Shown: positions 8,644-18,008, counted from the stretch's first letter. The stretch: 64,000 nucleotides of DNA from SAR202 cluster bacterium Io17-Chloro-G6 (GCA_002816585.1 MUCT01000033.1:1-64000), one strand, 5' to 3'. Notes: generated by a model not told the origin, from the letters alone. Translations and numbers: made by a program.

Positions 8644-8672
8644 TTGACACTCAAAATCTAAAGTCATACACT
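8644..8672 (+). promoter_or_regulatory. Sigma-70-type promoter of tRNA-Asp
   Basis: TTGACA at 8644-8649 and TACACT at 8667-8672 are separated by 17 bases, close to the housekeeping consensus. The tRNA-Asp gene begins 36 bases after the -10 box. Confidence 0.7.
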
Positions 8673-8708
8673 CGGATTGCCGGGCCGCATTGGTCCGGCA
8701 ACTTGTGT

Positions 8709-8785
8709 GGCCCGGTGGTGTAGCGGTTTAACATATCGGCCTGTCACGCCGAAGATCGTGGGTTCGAATCCCATCCGGGTCGCCA
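8709..8785 (+). tRNA. tRNA-Asp (anticodon GTC)
   Basis: Complete cloverleaf: acceptor GGCCCGG pairs with CCGGGTC (one G-T pair), D-arm, anticodon arm CGGCC-TGTCACG-with GTC as anticodon, T-arm GTGGGTTCGAATCCCAT, discriminator G, and an encoded CCA end. A good promoter lies just upstream. No integrase or duplicated 3' end is seen around it. Confidence 0.96.
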
Positions 8786-8937
8786 TTCCTCCGCTTCTAC
8801 TGCCTCTTGGCACTTAAACCCTCGGAAATTTCCGCCCGTCCTGAGTTCCACATTAGGATAGCCCGCATCCTGAATGTCTACTACTTATCGATGTTATGTT
8901 GAGTTTATGGCGTATAGTCGTGGAAATACCGGTTCGG

Positions 8938-9771
8938 TCACCCGCCAACGAATCGCTGGCCGAAACCGGCAGCTAGTTCGGCGTTGCCCTCAAAGGTCAA
9001 ACGGCCGTCCTCCAGGGCCGATTCAGACTTGAGCCGCCCGTACATGACCAATACGTAGGTTTCCCCGTCGCACCTGAATGTCACATCAGGCTTATCCGAA
9101 CTCGCTGCTTCCACTCGCGCCCCTTCCGCCGATACAACAATATCCCTGGCGGTCGAGATTGGACCGGCCACGACAAAGCGGTGGCGGACTGTAGCCGCCA
9201 GTGACGGGTCGGGACGAAATGCCCGTCGGACAGCCCGGTCAACCGTGTCTATGAGCACAATTACACTATCGTCGGAAAGATTGTATTCCGCGTCCAACAC
9301 GGCTCTAATGTCCCAAATGTGCATCGTCAACTCACTGATGCGCATGTCCAACAAGGTGCGCACCGGCTCGGGCCCAGGGGGCCAATAGCACAGCTTGTCC
9401 CAGTCGCCGGGCCCCACATTATTGAAAACCTCAACGGCCTCGTCCAGACGTTGACACAGGACTTCCAGCAACTGCGCACCGTGTTGCTCTCTGGTGGATT
9501 TGGCGCGATCGAATATGGTCCTGGCGAACCCGTCTTCGTCATGGTGGGCGACCGCAGGCGCGCCTTCGTCGGGAGAAATATCTCCTTGCAGGCCTCGGCC
9601 CACCCGCGAAACAAATGGCTGGCCGGCCAGATGGGCGAGGACATCAGCCACGGTCCAGCCCTCGCAGGCGCTGGCCTTCTGCAGGTCTTCAACAGACAAC
9701 GTGGCGAGAAATTCCTTGACCGCCTGGCCTTCGGCCTCCAAAACCTTTGCCCTGAATTCTGGTGTGCTCAT
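8938..9771 (-). CDS. Maleylpyruvate-isomerase-family (mycothiol-dependent, DinB-fold) protein
   Basis: 277 residues from the ATG at 9771; an in-frame ATG at 9786 has no useful ribosome-site spacing. The N-terminal DinB-like four-helix domain has GWTVADVLAHLAGQ and, later, ELTMHIWDIRAVLD; the His residues of these helices bind a metal in this fold. The C-terminal third (about 185-277) resembles an SCP2-like lipid-binding domain (SDKPDVTFRCDGETYVLVMYGR). Actinobacterial relatives use mycothiol, but no mycothiol genes are visible here, so the thiol cofactor is open. It stands alone between tRNA-Asp and the TPP enzyme. Confidence 0.8.
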   Translation of the reverse strand: MSTPEFRAKVLEAEGQAVKEFLATLSVEDLQKASACEGWTVADVLAHLAGQPFVSRVGRGLQGDISPDEGAPAVAHHDEDGFARTIFDRAKSTREQHGAQLLEVLCQRLDEAVEVFNNVGPGDWDKLCYWPPGPEPVRTLLDMRISELTMHIWDIRAVLDAEYNLSDDSVIVLIDTVDRAVRRAFRPDPSLAATVRHRFVVAGPISTARDIVVSAEGARVEAASSDKPDVTFRCDGETYVLVMYGRLKSESALEDGRLTFEGNAELAAGFGQRFVGG

Positions 9772-9875
9772 CCGGCCCTTTTCCATTCCTTAATTATTGC
9801 CAAATCGAAACGCACAAATTAACGACAGCTCAGTAGCCTGAACCGCCATATGTGCCAACATGCCCGGCGTTGCAC

Positions 9876-11531
9876 CTACTTGGCCACCCATCCGCCATAC
9901 ACCGGGAACTGGCTGCAGATGAATTCGATGTATGCCGGTTGTCCGGACTCATTGGCGGAGAAGGCCCGTTTCAAGGCCAATACCACTTCGGACGGCTCGG
10001 TTACACGTTCGGTGTGATAACCCAATTCACCGATAACCCTGGACATATCTACTTCATCGTAATTCAGAACTTTGTGGGTGAACGGGTCGTGGCCGTCACC
10101 CCAGAATCCAGGCCCGTACCCGGCAAATCCACCATTGCTCACATGGACCACGGTTATTCCCAGTTTCTGCCGCAAGGGAACTTCCAGATTGCCCAGCATG
10201 TATCCCAGGCCGGCCTCGCCGGTGACCGCAACGCAGGTCTTTTGTGGGAAAGCAAGCTTGGCGGCGACCGTCGCAGCCAGACTGAAGCCTAGGGAAGACA
10301 CGTTGCCCCACCCAAGAAAACCACGGGGCACCAATGTGTCATACACGGTGGACAATTGATCGCGGGTGTTCCCGGACTCATGGGTGACAAAGGAAGTGAG
10401 AGGGTCAAGCGCTTCCATCAGCCCAGCATAGACGCGGTAGGGATTGAGCGGCTTGTCGGTTGAGGCCATGGCCTCACGGTACTTGACCATCGCCGAATCC
10501 CTGGCCGCCTTGACCTCCGACGCCACATTGCCAGCGGGCCTGCCGTTCCCGGAAGTCTTGGCGGACACCTCGGCCGTCAGGGCTTGCAAGCTGAAGCGGG
10601 CGTCGCCGATCACGGCCTGGGCGGTGGGATAGACTTTGTTCACGTGCAATTCGTCAATGTTGCAGTGGATGATGGTTTTGTTCACCGCATTCGGAATGCC
10701 GTGGCTGAACCGGCCCGGGGACAGGCTGGAACCCACCACAAACACCAGGTCACATTTGTTTAAGTAGTGGTTAACTTGGTCTCCCCGGACGCCAACGAAC
10801 AACGGATGGTTCTCAGGGAAGGCCCCCTTGGCTTTGAGGGTCGTGATCACCGGTGCGTTTATCAATTCGGCAAAGGATTTCAATTCGGCTGAAGCGCCGG
10901 CGTAGATCACGCCTTCGCCCGCGTAGATCAGTGGGTCCTTGGATTCCAGCAGCAGACCGGCGGCTGAGGTCACGTCTGCAGGGTCGGGAGCTGACTTCCA
11001 ACCCTTCACTGGGATATAAGGGTCCGCTGTTTCGTCATACTGGGCATCAGCGTCGGGGATGGCGATGACCACCGGCCCTGGGCGGCCGGAGCGCAGCATG
11101 GTGAAGGCGCGGCGCATAAACTCGGGCAGCCGCTCCGGTTTGTCTAGATTACCGTACCACTTGGACACCGATTTCAAACTGGCCGTGACGTCAAACTGGC
11201 TATTCTCGGTCTCCCCTGCGGAGATGCCGTCAGTGATGCAAAGGACGGGAGAACCATCTTCGAAGGCCTGGGCCATTCCGGCGTAGGCTACCTGTAGTCC
11301 GGCTGCGTTCACACCACCTTGGAAGGTGACGACACCGATCTTGGAGCCGGCGGATATCCGGGAGAAGGCGTCGGCCACGGCGACGGCATAGCGGTCATCC
11401 CGCATCATCACAATGGGCATCCCCTCTCGGCCCAGCGCGTTGTTCACTTTGCAGACAGGGAAGGTGGAGACCCACTCGACACCCTCCTGCTTGAGTATGC
11501 GCGCTATTCCGGTGCCGACGTCGATAGTCAT
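9876..11531 (-). CDS. Thiamine-pyrophosphate-dependent enzyme of the acetolactate-synthase type
   Basis: 551 residues from ATG 11531, which has GGAGG 8 bases upstream; the longer frame to 11585 lacks that. Domain order is Pyr (about 1-170), a central Rossmann-like domain (about 190-330) and PP (about 370-540). Two key motifs differ from the textbook form. Where acetolactate synthases have RHE with the catalytic Glu, this protein has RDDRYAVAVADAFSR. The TPP/metal motif begins GEAGLGYMLGN instead of GDG. Such changes occur in decarboxylase-like or uncharacterised subgroups, so I do not call it an acetolactate synthase. Function is likely a 2-oxoacid ligase or decarboxylase; the substrate is unknown. 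Confidence 0.8.
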   Translation of the reverse strand: MTIDVGTGIARILKQEGVEWVSTFPVCKVNNALGREGMPIVMMRDDRYAVAVADAFSRISAGSKIGVVTFQGGVNAAGLQVAYAGMAQAFEDGSPVLCITDGISAGETENSQFDVTASLKSVSKWYGNLDKPERLPEFMRRAFTMLRSGRPGPVVIAIPDADAQYDETADPYIPVKGWKSAPDPADVTSAAGLLLESKDPLIYAGEGVIYAGASAELKSFAELINAPVITTLKAKGAFPENHPLFVGVRGDQVNHYLNKCDLVFVVGSSLSPGRFSHGIPNAVNKTIIHCNIDELHVNKVYPTAQAVIGDARFSLQALTAEVSAKTSGNGRPAGNVASEVKAARDSAMVKYREAMASTDKPLNPYRVYAGLMEALDPLTSFVTHESGNTRDQLSTVYDTLVPRGFLGWGNVSSLGFSLAATVAAKLAFPQKTCVAVTGEAGLGYMLGNLEVPLRQKLGITVVHVSNGGFAGYGPGFWGDGHDPFTHKVLNYDEVDMSRVIGELGYHTERVTEPSEVVLALKRAFSANESGQPAYIEFICSQFPVYGGWVAK

Positions 11532-11743
11532 GGCTGTATCCTCCAGATGATTTTCAATTACGGCGATCCTGACTGACAGGTCCACGTGATCGGAGCTATC
11601 GGTTCCGGCCGCCGAGTTTACAAAGATGAAACAAACAGGTGCTACTCTATTGGAGCAGCCTTCGGATTACAACTCGAAGATGCCCGGTTGGTGCGGCTGA
11701 TCTGCACTGGAACTCCGCTGTCGGAGCAGTGATTTACGCCGAT

Positions 11744-11773
11744 TTGACCAAGTCCGCGGGTTCTCGCTATAGT
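11744..11773 (+). promoter_or_regulatory. Promoter upstream of the glutamine synthetase gene
   Basis: TTGACC at 11744-11749, an 18-base spacer and TATAGT at 11768-11773 form a good sigma-70-type promoter. It lies in the 337-base gap at 11532-11868 and gives a leader of about 88 bases before the ATG at 11869. A GAGG site precedes the ATG. I see no other gene in this gap; a frame at 11639-11872 looks random. Confidence 0.65.
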
Positions 11774-11868
11774 CTGGCAGTGGAGCGGATGCGAGAAGGG
11801 CCGGGCGGATCGCCGAAATTACCAAGAGTGAATCTGAGCGAGGCCGACGATAAAGAGGACGGTGAATT

Positions 11869-12885
11869 ATGAGTTACAAGGCTGAGTACATCTGGGTAGA
11901 TGGACAAAAACCCACCGCCAAGCTGCGCTCCAAAGGCAAGGTGGTTGCCGACGGAGAAGCGCCGCCCATCTGGGCCTTTGACGGTTCGAGCACCAACCAG
12001 GCCACCGGCGAGAATTCAGACTGTGTCTTGAATCCGGTTTTCGTTTGCCCCGACCCCATACGCGGGGGAGACAACAAACTGGTGATGTGTGAGGTTCTCC
12101 TTACCGACATGACCCCTCATCCATCCAACACCAGAGCCAGTTGTGCTGAGTCGGCCAAGAAGTACGCCGAGCTGGACATGTGGTTTGGGATCGAGCAGGA
12201 ATACACCTACTTCGACGGCCTAAAGCCGTTGGGCTGGCCAGACAACGGATTCCCGGCCCCTCAAGGCGGTTATTACTGCGGCGTGGGCTCCGACGAGGTG
12301 TTTGGACGCCCCATCGTGGAAGCTCATCTCGACGCGTGTCTAGATGCCGGATTGACCATCGCCGGGATCAACGGAGAGGTCATGCCCGGCCAATGGGAAT
12401 TCCAGATCGGACCCATCGGAGCACCCGCCGTCGCGGACCACCTCTGGGTCGCCCGGTGGCTGCTCTACAGGATCGGCGAGCAGTTCAATGTCAGCGCCAC
12501 CCTTGACCCCAAGCCGGTCAGAGGCGACTGGAACGGAGCCGGGGCCCACACCAACTTCTCGACCCTCCAGATGAGGAACGATTACGACGCCTGCGTCGCC
12601 GCCGCCGAGGCCTTGGGAACCCGGGCCGAACTCCACATCGCCAACTACGGTGACCGGATCGAAGAACGGTTGACCGGCGAACACGAGACCTGCTCTTACA
12701 AGGAGTTCAGATACGGCGTGTCGGACCGTGGCGCTTCGATCCGAATTCCCTGGCAGGTGGCGCGGGACCGAAAGGGCTACATCGAAGACCGCCGCCCCAA
12801 TGCCAACTGCGACCCGTACATAGTGACCAGGCTCATCCTGGACACCGTCTGCGAAGCGGCCACCAGGACTAGCGGTCAGAGTTAG
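11869..12885 (+). CDS. glnII: Glutamine synthetase type II
   Basis: 338 residues, the short length of the GSII (eukaryote-like) family rather than the roughly 470 of GSI. Characteristic blocks are seen: WAFDGSSTNQATGENSD, WFGIEQEYTYFD, GINGEVMPGQWEFQIGP with the metal-binding Glu residues, NGAGAHTNFST, and near the end the RRPNANCDPYIV block. It condenses glutamate and ammonia with ATP in the cytosol, and forms a decamer in this family. The adenylylation loop typical of GSI is absent, as expected. A good promoter lies upstream and a strong terminator follows, so it is a single-gene unit. GSII occurs patchily in bacteria, which suggests old transfer. Confidence 0.93.
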   Translation: MSYKAEYIWVDGQKPTAKLRSKGKVVADGEAPPIWAFDGSSTNQATGENSDCVLNPVFVCPDPIRGGDNKLVMCEVLLTDMTPHPSNTRASCAESAKKYAELDMWFGIEQEYTYFDGLKPLGWPDNGFPAPQGGYYCGVGSDEVFGRPIVEAHLDACLDAGLTIAGINGEVMPGQWEFQIGPIGAPAVADHLWVARWLLYRIGEQFNVSATLDPKPVRGDWNGAGAHTNFSTLQMRNDYDACVAAAEALGTRAELHIANYGDRIEERLTGEHETCSYKEFRYGVSDRGASIRIPWQVARDRKGYIEDRRPNANCDPYIVTRLILDTVCEAATRTSGQS

Positions 12886-12925
12886 CCCAGCACCCTCTAA
12901 TCGTAAGCCCGTGAAAACCTGCAAG

Positions 12926-12960
12926 AGGACCCGCCCTTTTTAAACAAGAGCGGGTCCTTT
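12926..12960 (+). terminator. Rho-independent terminator of glnII
   Basis: AGGACCCGC (12926-12934) pairs with GCGGGTCCT, followed by TTTG at 12958-12961. It begins 40 bases past the glnII stop. The loop itself carries a run of T. Confidence 0.8.
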
Positions 12961-12989
12961 GATTATCTAGACGTGAAAGCCTAATTGGT

Positions 12990-13712
12990 ATGTGGAATCA
13001 TCAACTTAAACCCCCCGCGGCGAATCCCCAGGTCTCGGTGGTAGTTCCCACCTACAACGAGCGTGAGAATGTACTGCAGTTGCTTGATGGCCTTCGCCGG
13101 TCGCTGGATGGCTGTTACACATTCCAAATAATCCTGGTAGACGACAACAGCCCCGATGGCACAGCCGAGGCCGTTCGCAGGGCCGCCAACGGGGATTCGG
13201 CCATCTCGCTAATAGTCCGGCCCGCCAAGATGGGTCTGGCAAGCGCGCTGGTGGATGGCTTCAAGATGGCCAAGGGCGAATATCTGGTCATGATGGATGG
13301 AGACCTGTCCCACCGGCCGGAAGACCTTCCCGGTCTGATAGACTGTCTGGCCGAGAGTGACATCGTAGTCGGGTCCAGGTACGTTTCAGGCGGCCGGACT
13401 GTGGGCTGGCCCATTCACCGGAGGATCATGAGCAGATTGGCGGCCACGGCAGCCCGCGTCTGGCTCAGGATAGGGGTCCGGGATGTTACGTCGGGGTTTG
13501 CCGCTTTTCGCCGCCAGAGCGTTGAACCCCTGCTGCCGTCCCTCAGCGCCACGGGGTTCAAGCTGCTAGTGGAGATTCTGGCGAGGTCGAGGAACGCCAA
13601 AGTCGCGGAACACCCCATCGTCTTTGTCAACCGGCGGCGGGGGAGCTCCAAGCTAGAAGGAGGTGAGGTGGTGGCTTTCCTCAGCCTCTGCTTTACCCTT
13701 CGCCGTCTCTAG
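12990..13712 (+). CDS. Polyprenol monophosphomannose-synthase-like glycosyltransferase (GT2)
   Basis: 240 residues with the DPM1/Ppm1 layout of GT2: VSVVVPTYNERENVLQLL, IILVDDNSPDGTAEAV, the metal-binding VMMDGDLSHRPEDLP, IVVGSRYVSGG, VRDVTSGFAAFRR and HPIVFVNRRRGSSKL. There is no C-terminal membrane region, as in the short Ppm1-type enzymes. The expected reaction transfers mannose or glucose from a nucleotide sugar to polyprenyl phosphate on the inner face of the membrane, feeding protein or lipid glycosylation. The start has a weak ribosome site; transcription may begin in the short gap after the glnII terminator. Confidence 0.85.
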   Translation: MWNHQLKPPAANPQVSVVVPTYNERENVLQLLDGLRRSLDGCYTFQIILVDDNSPDGTAEAVRRAANGDSAISLIVRPAKMGLASALVDGFKMAKGEYLVMMDGDLSHRPEDLPGLIDCLAESDIVVGSRYVSGGRTVGWPIHRRIMSRLAATAARVWLRIGVRDVTSGFAAFRRQSVEPLLPSLSATGFKLLVEILARSRNAKVAEHPIVFVNRRRGSSKLEGGEVVAFLSLCFTLRRL

Positions 13713-13768
13713 CCTTTTCTTCCCGTCTCAGCACACTTATATCAGGATACACGCGCCTAGTGTGGCTG

Positions 13769-14199
13769 CTACGTGCCGATGCGGAAGGGGTCAACGGCGT
13801 CCTGCACGGAGCGGATGATGGACAGGGCGGTGAGACGGCCGGTACGCGGGTTCTCCGAGGGGATGTTCTCGATGTGCACCCTCAAGGAACCGAATTCGCC
13901 TACGACATTTATATCGTGGCAGTTGCGTGCTAGTCCGGGCACGGCCAGCATCTTAACCTGAGTTTTGTCGGGGCCCAGTCCGGCCAGGCTGACGGCGGGC
14001 GAGACGTTCAAGTTGGCCGGGAAACCCTTCACGGCTCCAGGGCAGTCCCGGAGAAGACCTCGGTCTCTTCCTCCAACCCTTCCAAGCTGATGCCGTTCTT
14101 GACGAGATACGGCGCGCCTTCCAGGCCGATGGGCGGTTTGCGGGAGACCATGGTCACATGGTCAATCCGGCCGGCGCACGCCGATGGCCTCACATCCAA
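13769..14199 (-). pseudogene. nadX: Broken L-aspartate dehydrogenase gene (C-terminal half, frameshifted)
   Basis: Two frames together give the C-terminal domain of aspartate dehydrogenase. From 14199 the first frame reads GRIDHVTMVSRKPP, GLEGAPYLVKNGISLEGL and EETEVFSGTALEP, then hits TGA at 14029-14031. From 14032 the next frame continues with KGFPANLNVSPAVSLAGLGP, NCHDINVVGEFGSLRVHIEN and ENPRTGRLTALS. A single lost base at about 14032 explains the shift. The N-terminal Rossmann half is missing altogether: a TAG lies just upstream and no homology continues. The intact enzyme makes iminoaspartate for NAD synthesis. The 87-residue frame 13769-14032 is only its tail. Confidence 0.8.
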
Positions 14200-14368
14200 C
14201 GGTCCCTATCGATTGGGCCATAGCGTAATTTCCTCAGCTTTTTATCTCGGAGACAAGATGTTAACATTCTCAAGGCCCCGATTGACGCGCCTGCACGTTT
14301 GCTTGTCTACCCATAAACGAATGCCGAGATGAGCACGCCTGTGGTTGTGATTCCTTAAACGAGAACAA

Positions 14369-15496
14369 ATGTTAGAAGCTGAAATCATCAAACGAGGCGA
14401 CGATTCAGGAAACGAGACCCTCATTAAATACACCTCACCCACTGGGGCCGTGGTCAAGGCCATCGGGGTGCCCCAGTCATGGAAGACCACCCTGGGCCCG
14501 ACTTGGTGTTACGTACTTGAGGGCGAAGGCCTGACGCTGGTGGACCCAGGCTGTTTTGGTTCGGTAAGTTATCTGGAGCAGGGGCTGGAGCAACTGGGAC
14601 ATTCCCTAACCGCGGTTGACCGAATCATAATCAGTCACGGCCACATGGACCACGACGGGAGCTGTCCGGCGGTGGTCCGAAAGAGCGGCGCCGAACTCTG
14701 GGCCCACGAGATCTATGGTTCCATGCTGAATGCCGACCGTTGGGAGACGGAGATGGGCTGGCGGCGGGAGATCCAAGGGTTCAAAGCATTCGAGACCTCC
14801 GAAACCGTGGCGACAGTGAGAGAGCACCACGACCTCAACCGCCAACTGACCTTGGATAACCCAGTGATTGACGAGTACCAGTCGGGCGATTTAACTTTCT
14901 ACCACACTCCCGGCCACTCGCCCGACGAACTGTGCATCCTTTTTGACCAGGCGCTGTTTTCGGGAGACCATATACTGCCTTTGATCACCCCTCACCCGTC
15001 CGTAACGATGAGCTACAGTAGCTTCCAATCGACCTTGCCCGCCGCCTACCGGGACGCCAACGACATTTACGGTCTGAAAGCACTTCTCACTTCGTTGAAG
15101 CGAGTGGCGGCTATGGATGGCGACATCACCGTGCTGCCGGCCCACCGCGCTTTCCATCGGGGGAAATTCAACCCAATCGGGCTGGAGCGGGCCACGGAGA
15201 TCGTGGAATTCCACCGGAACCGGTGCTACGAGTTGACCGAGATCATGAAGGCGGGCCCCATGGACCTGGGTACCCTCGCCAGAAAGTATTTTTCCGATCG
15301 AGAGTTGGCGGAGCAAAACTTCTTCCTGGCCTTCAGCGAGGTCATGAGCCACATAGAATTCATGCAAGAGTCCGGGGATGTTTCCATCACTGTTGACCCA
15401 GCCAATAATATCGTTTGGAGCAACGGTCTTGGGCCAAGAGTCCTGATACGCTGGGAAGGGTCGGATTTATTCTCGGCCTTCATCGACCGGTTATAG
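14369..15496 (+). CDS. MBL-fold metallo-hydrolase
   Basis: 375 residues. The beta-lactamase-fold metal motif IIISHGHMDHDGSC (HxHxDH) is near residue 90, followed by LTFYHTPGHSPDELC and FSGDHILPLITP, which supply the later His and Asp ligands. Around 235-250 there is a further His in VLPAHRAFHRG. The C-terminal 100 residues are helical, like the winged-helix tail of LACTB2/glyoxalase II-type hydrolases. It likely hydrolyses a thioester or similar bond; the substrate is unknown. The N-terminal strand pair carries SPTGAVVKAIGVPQSWKTT. It converges with the GMC oxidoreductase gene, 9 bases between stops. Confidence 0.85.
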   Translation: MLEAEIIKRGDDSGNETLIKYTSPTGAVVKAIGVPQSWKTTLGPTWCYVLEGEGLTLVDPGCFGSVSYLEQGLEQLGHSLTAVDRIIISHGHMDHDGSCPAVVRKSGAELWAHEIYGSMLNADRWETEMGWRREIQGFKAFETSETVATVREHHDLNRQLTLDNPVIDEYQSGDLTFYHTPGHSPDELCILFDQALFSGDHILPLITPHPSVTMSYSSFQSTLPAAYRDANDIYGLKALLTSLKRVAAMDGDITVLPAHRAFHRGKFNPIGLERATEIVEFHRNRCYELTEIMKAGPMDLGTLARKYFSDRELAEQNFFLAFSEVMSHIEFMQESGDVSITVDPANNIVWSNGLGPRVLIRWEGSDLFSAFIDRL

Positions 15497-15505
15497 TCGC
15501 TCAGC

Positions 15506-17044
15506 CTAACCCTCGTTAATCCAGCCGGCCGCCCGCTCACCGATCATGATTGTGGTGGAGTTGGTGTTGGCCCGCACTACGTTGGGCATCACTGAAGCGT
15601 CGGCCACCCGGATATTCTCCAGGCCGTGCACCCGGCAGTATTGGTCCACTACGGCTCTGTCATCAGACGCGGGCCCCATCTTACAGGTCCCGGAAATATG
15701 GGTGGTATTCACGGTAGTCCGCAGCATCCAAGCGTCCAAAGCGTCATCGGAATCCAGGTCTTCTTCCTTGGGTTGCAGCCTAACGTCTAGGATGTCCCCG
15801 TACAAAGGGTGCTCCACCAGGTCCAAGATCAGCCGGACCGCCTCCCGCAAGCGCTCCCGGTCCCACGGCTGTTCCAGGTACCGGTAGTCGATATTAGGCT
15901 GCACCGTTGGGTCGCTGGACGCCAAGGTCAGCTCACCATAGCCATCAGCCAATTCCAGAACGCAATTGAACCGCACACCTTCTTGTTCGTAGGGGTCCGG
16001 GGCGCCGATGGGGGAGGAGAATGACGACGGCAGTATCTGCATGTCGTTACGGTCGCTGGAGCCTGTGGCGGTGTAACGCAGGGCCAACTGATACCTGGGA
16101 GCGTCTGGATCCTGGGGAAAGTTGTCCTTAACTTTGAAAACCACCGGCACGATGGGATGGTCGCGCAGGTTCTGGCCAACTCCCGGCAGCCTGTGGAGCA
16201 CCGGGATTCCATGCTGTTCCAATTGCTCTGCCGGGCCGACCCCGGAGAGCATCAAGAGGTGGGGCGACGCCACGGCCCCGGCGCTAAGGATTATTTCTTC
16301 CCCCTCCACGGTGAACACCTCATCGCCGCTTTCAACCTCGGCGCCGATGGCTTTCTTGCCGTCGAACAGGACTCGTCGAACCAAGACGTTGGCCTTTATG
16401 GTCAGGTTGAGACGGTGCCGGCTCAGGTTGATATAGGTAAGGCCCGTACTCATCCGCACGCCGTCGGGGTTGTTCATGGGTATGGGACCTACCCCTTCGG
16501 ACTCAGGGTGGTTCATGTCTGGATCGAAGGGGAAGCCCTTATCGATCAAGCCCTGATGAAACGCCTGCTGAAACGGGAGCCAATCTGCCTGCTTGAACCG
16601 GCGCACCGGCATCGGACCGTCGGTGCCATGAAAGTCGTCCCTTATGTCGGTATCGGTCTCCTGTTTGCGGAAATAGGGCAGAACCTTCAGGTACTCCCAC
16701 TGATCGTTGCCCGTGGCCGCCCAACTTTCGAAGTCCTCAGGTATGCCCCGAAGAAAAACCTGGCCGTTGATGGCGCTGGACCCACCGACCACCTTGCCCC
16801 TGGGCACCGGCAGATCATTCCGGTCCGGCGTTCCAGTTCCGACGAAGGACCAGTTGTGTGGGGCGTCCGTGGCCGAGGCGTTGGGCGAGTAGCCAAATTT
16901 GAGGTCGTCGGGATAGCGCTCAAAATCGGGGTAGTCGGGGCCCGCCTCCAACAACAATACCGAGCGGTCCGGGTCCTCCGACAGGCGGCTGGCGATGGCG
17001 CTGCCGGCGGAACCGGCGCCAATCACAATCACGTCGTACTTCAA
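15506..17044 (-). CDS. GMC-family FAD oxidoreductase (choline-dehydrogenase-like)
   Basis: 512 residues from a TTG at 17044, chosen because AGGAGG sits 7 bases upstream; a longer frame to 17074 has no such site. The FAD-binding motif YDVIVIGAGSAGSAIASRL opens the protein, then the GMC signatures PVPRGKVVGGSSAINGQVF and EIILSAGAVASPHLLMLSGV. The active-site His is in THISGTCKMG and the paired Asn in RANTNSTTIMIGE. It oxidises an alcohol group with transfer to an unknown acceptor. No signal peptide is seen, so it is probably cytosolic. No betaine aldehyde dehydrogenase gene is nearby, so the choline role is not implied. Confidence 0.9.
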   Translation of the reverse strand: MKYDVIVIGAGSAGSAIASRLSEDPDRSVLLLEAGPDYPDFERYPDDLKFGYSPNASATDAPHNWSFVGTGTPDRNDLPVPRGKVVGGSSAINGQVFLRGIPEDFESWAATGNDQWEYLKVLPYFRKQETDTDIRDDFHGTDGPMPVRRFKQADWLPFQQAFHQGLIDKGFPFDPDMNHPESEGVGPIPMNNPDGVRMSTGLTYINLSRHRLNLTIKANVLVRRVLFDGKKAIGAEVESGDEVFTVEGEEIILSAGAVASPHLLMLSGVGPAEQLEQHGIPVLHRLPGVGQNLRDHPIVPVVFKVKDNFPQDPDAPRYQLALRYTATGSSDRNDMQILPSSFSSPIGAPDPYEQEGVRFNCVLELADGYGELTLASSDPTVQPNIDYRYLEQPWDRERLREAVRLILDLVEHPLYGDILDVRLQPKEEDLDSDDALDAWMLRTTVNTTHISGTCKMGPASDDRAVVDQYCRVHGLENIRVADASVMPNVVRANTNSTTIMIGERAAGWINEG

Positions 17045-17210
17045 AGTTGGTCCTCCTGTGCTTGGAGTCAGCATCCGAAATGTGGATGGAGGGCAGTTTA
17101 GTGCCGGGCTGGACCACCGTCAAACGGGCGTGGTTATTGGTGTGGTAGTTTATTGTCCTCAGAAACCTATGGGACAAGCAACTTCAAGAGAGTAACGGGA
17201 GGAAATCGAC

Positions 17211-17969
17211 ATGGCAAACTTGGAAGAATACGTCAGCAAGTATGAGACGGTGCGGTTCGAGCGGACCGATGGCATCCTTCAGGTGACTTTTCATTCGGGG
17301 GACGGCAGCCTGCTTTGGGGCGAGGCCTCCCACCGGGAGTTGGGGCACGCCTTCGCTGACATCGGCGGCGACGTAGAAAACAAGGTGGTGATTCTGACCG
17401 GCTTCGGGGATGACTATTGCGCCGAATTCGAACCCGGCCGGTCTTCCAGAAGGATGCCCAAGGATTGGGACAAGACCTTCTGGGAGGGCAAGCGGCTGCT
17501 GCTGAATCTGCTGGATATAGAAGTGCCGGTCATCGGGGCGGTTAACGGCCCGGCGCTGATCCACGCGGAGATACCGGTGCTTTCCGACATCGTTTTGGCC
17601 TCGGAGACCGCCACCTTCCAGGATGGCCCCCATTTTCCCCGTGGAGTGGTGCCTGGGGACGGCGTGCACGTGGTATGGCCCATGGTCTTGGGAACCAATC
17701 GGGGCCGGTACTTCCTGCTCACAGGCCAGACGCTGACGGCGCAAGAGGCCCTGGGCCTGGGGGTCGTCAGCGAGGTGCTGCCGAAGGACCGCCTGCTGCC
17801 CAGAGCTTGGGAGCTGGCCCGGATGATCGCCGAGCGGCCTCCCTTGACCGTGCGCTACAGCCGCGTGGCCATGACCCTGAACATCAAACGGCAGATGCAG
17901 GAAATGCTGGGTTACGGCTTGATGCTTGAAGGATTGGCCTACGTGGACAAGTCTCTGTCCGAGGAATAA
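17211..17969 (+). CDS. Enoyl-CoA hydratase/isomerase family protein
   Basis: 252 residues, ATG with GGGAGGA 8 bases upstream. The crotonase fold is evident ([77 protein letters not shown]). The region that normally carries the two catalytic Glu residues reads [12 protein letters not shown], where at least the usual Glu of GxxPExG is replaced by Gly-Asp. That makes a classic hydratase reaction doubtful; a 6-oxocamphor-hydrolase-like or other crotonase activity is possible. It is a single gene between two minus-strand units. Confidence 0.85.
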   Translation: MANLEEYVSKYETVRFERTDGILQVTFHSGDGSLLWGEASHRELGHAFADIGGDVENKVVILTGFGDDYCAEFEPGRSSRRMPKDWDKTFWEGKRLLLNLLDIEVPVIGAVNGPALIHAEIPVLSDIVLASETATFQDGPHFPRGVVPGDGVHVVWPMVLGTNRGRYFLLTGQTLTAQEALGLGVVSEVLPKDRLLPRAWELARMIAERPPLTVRYSRVAMTLNIKRQMQEMLGYGLMLEGLAYVDKSLSEE

Positions 17970-18008
17970 GCCGGACACCCCGCTAGGGGCAGGTCTCTCC
18001 CAGTTTTC

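Noticed and set aside
11639..11872. Plus-strand frame ending at the glnII start
   Set aside because: It contains the promoter and leader of glnII and has no protein-like conservation.
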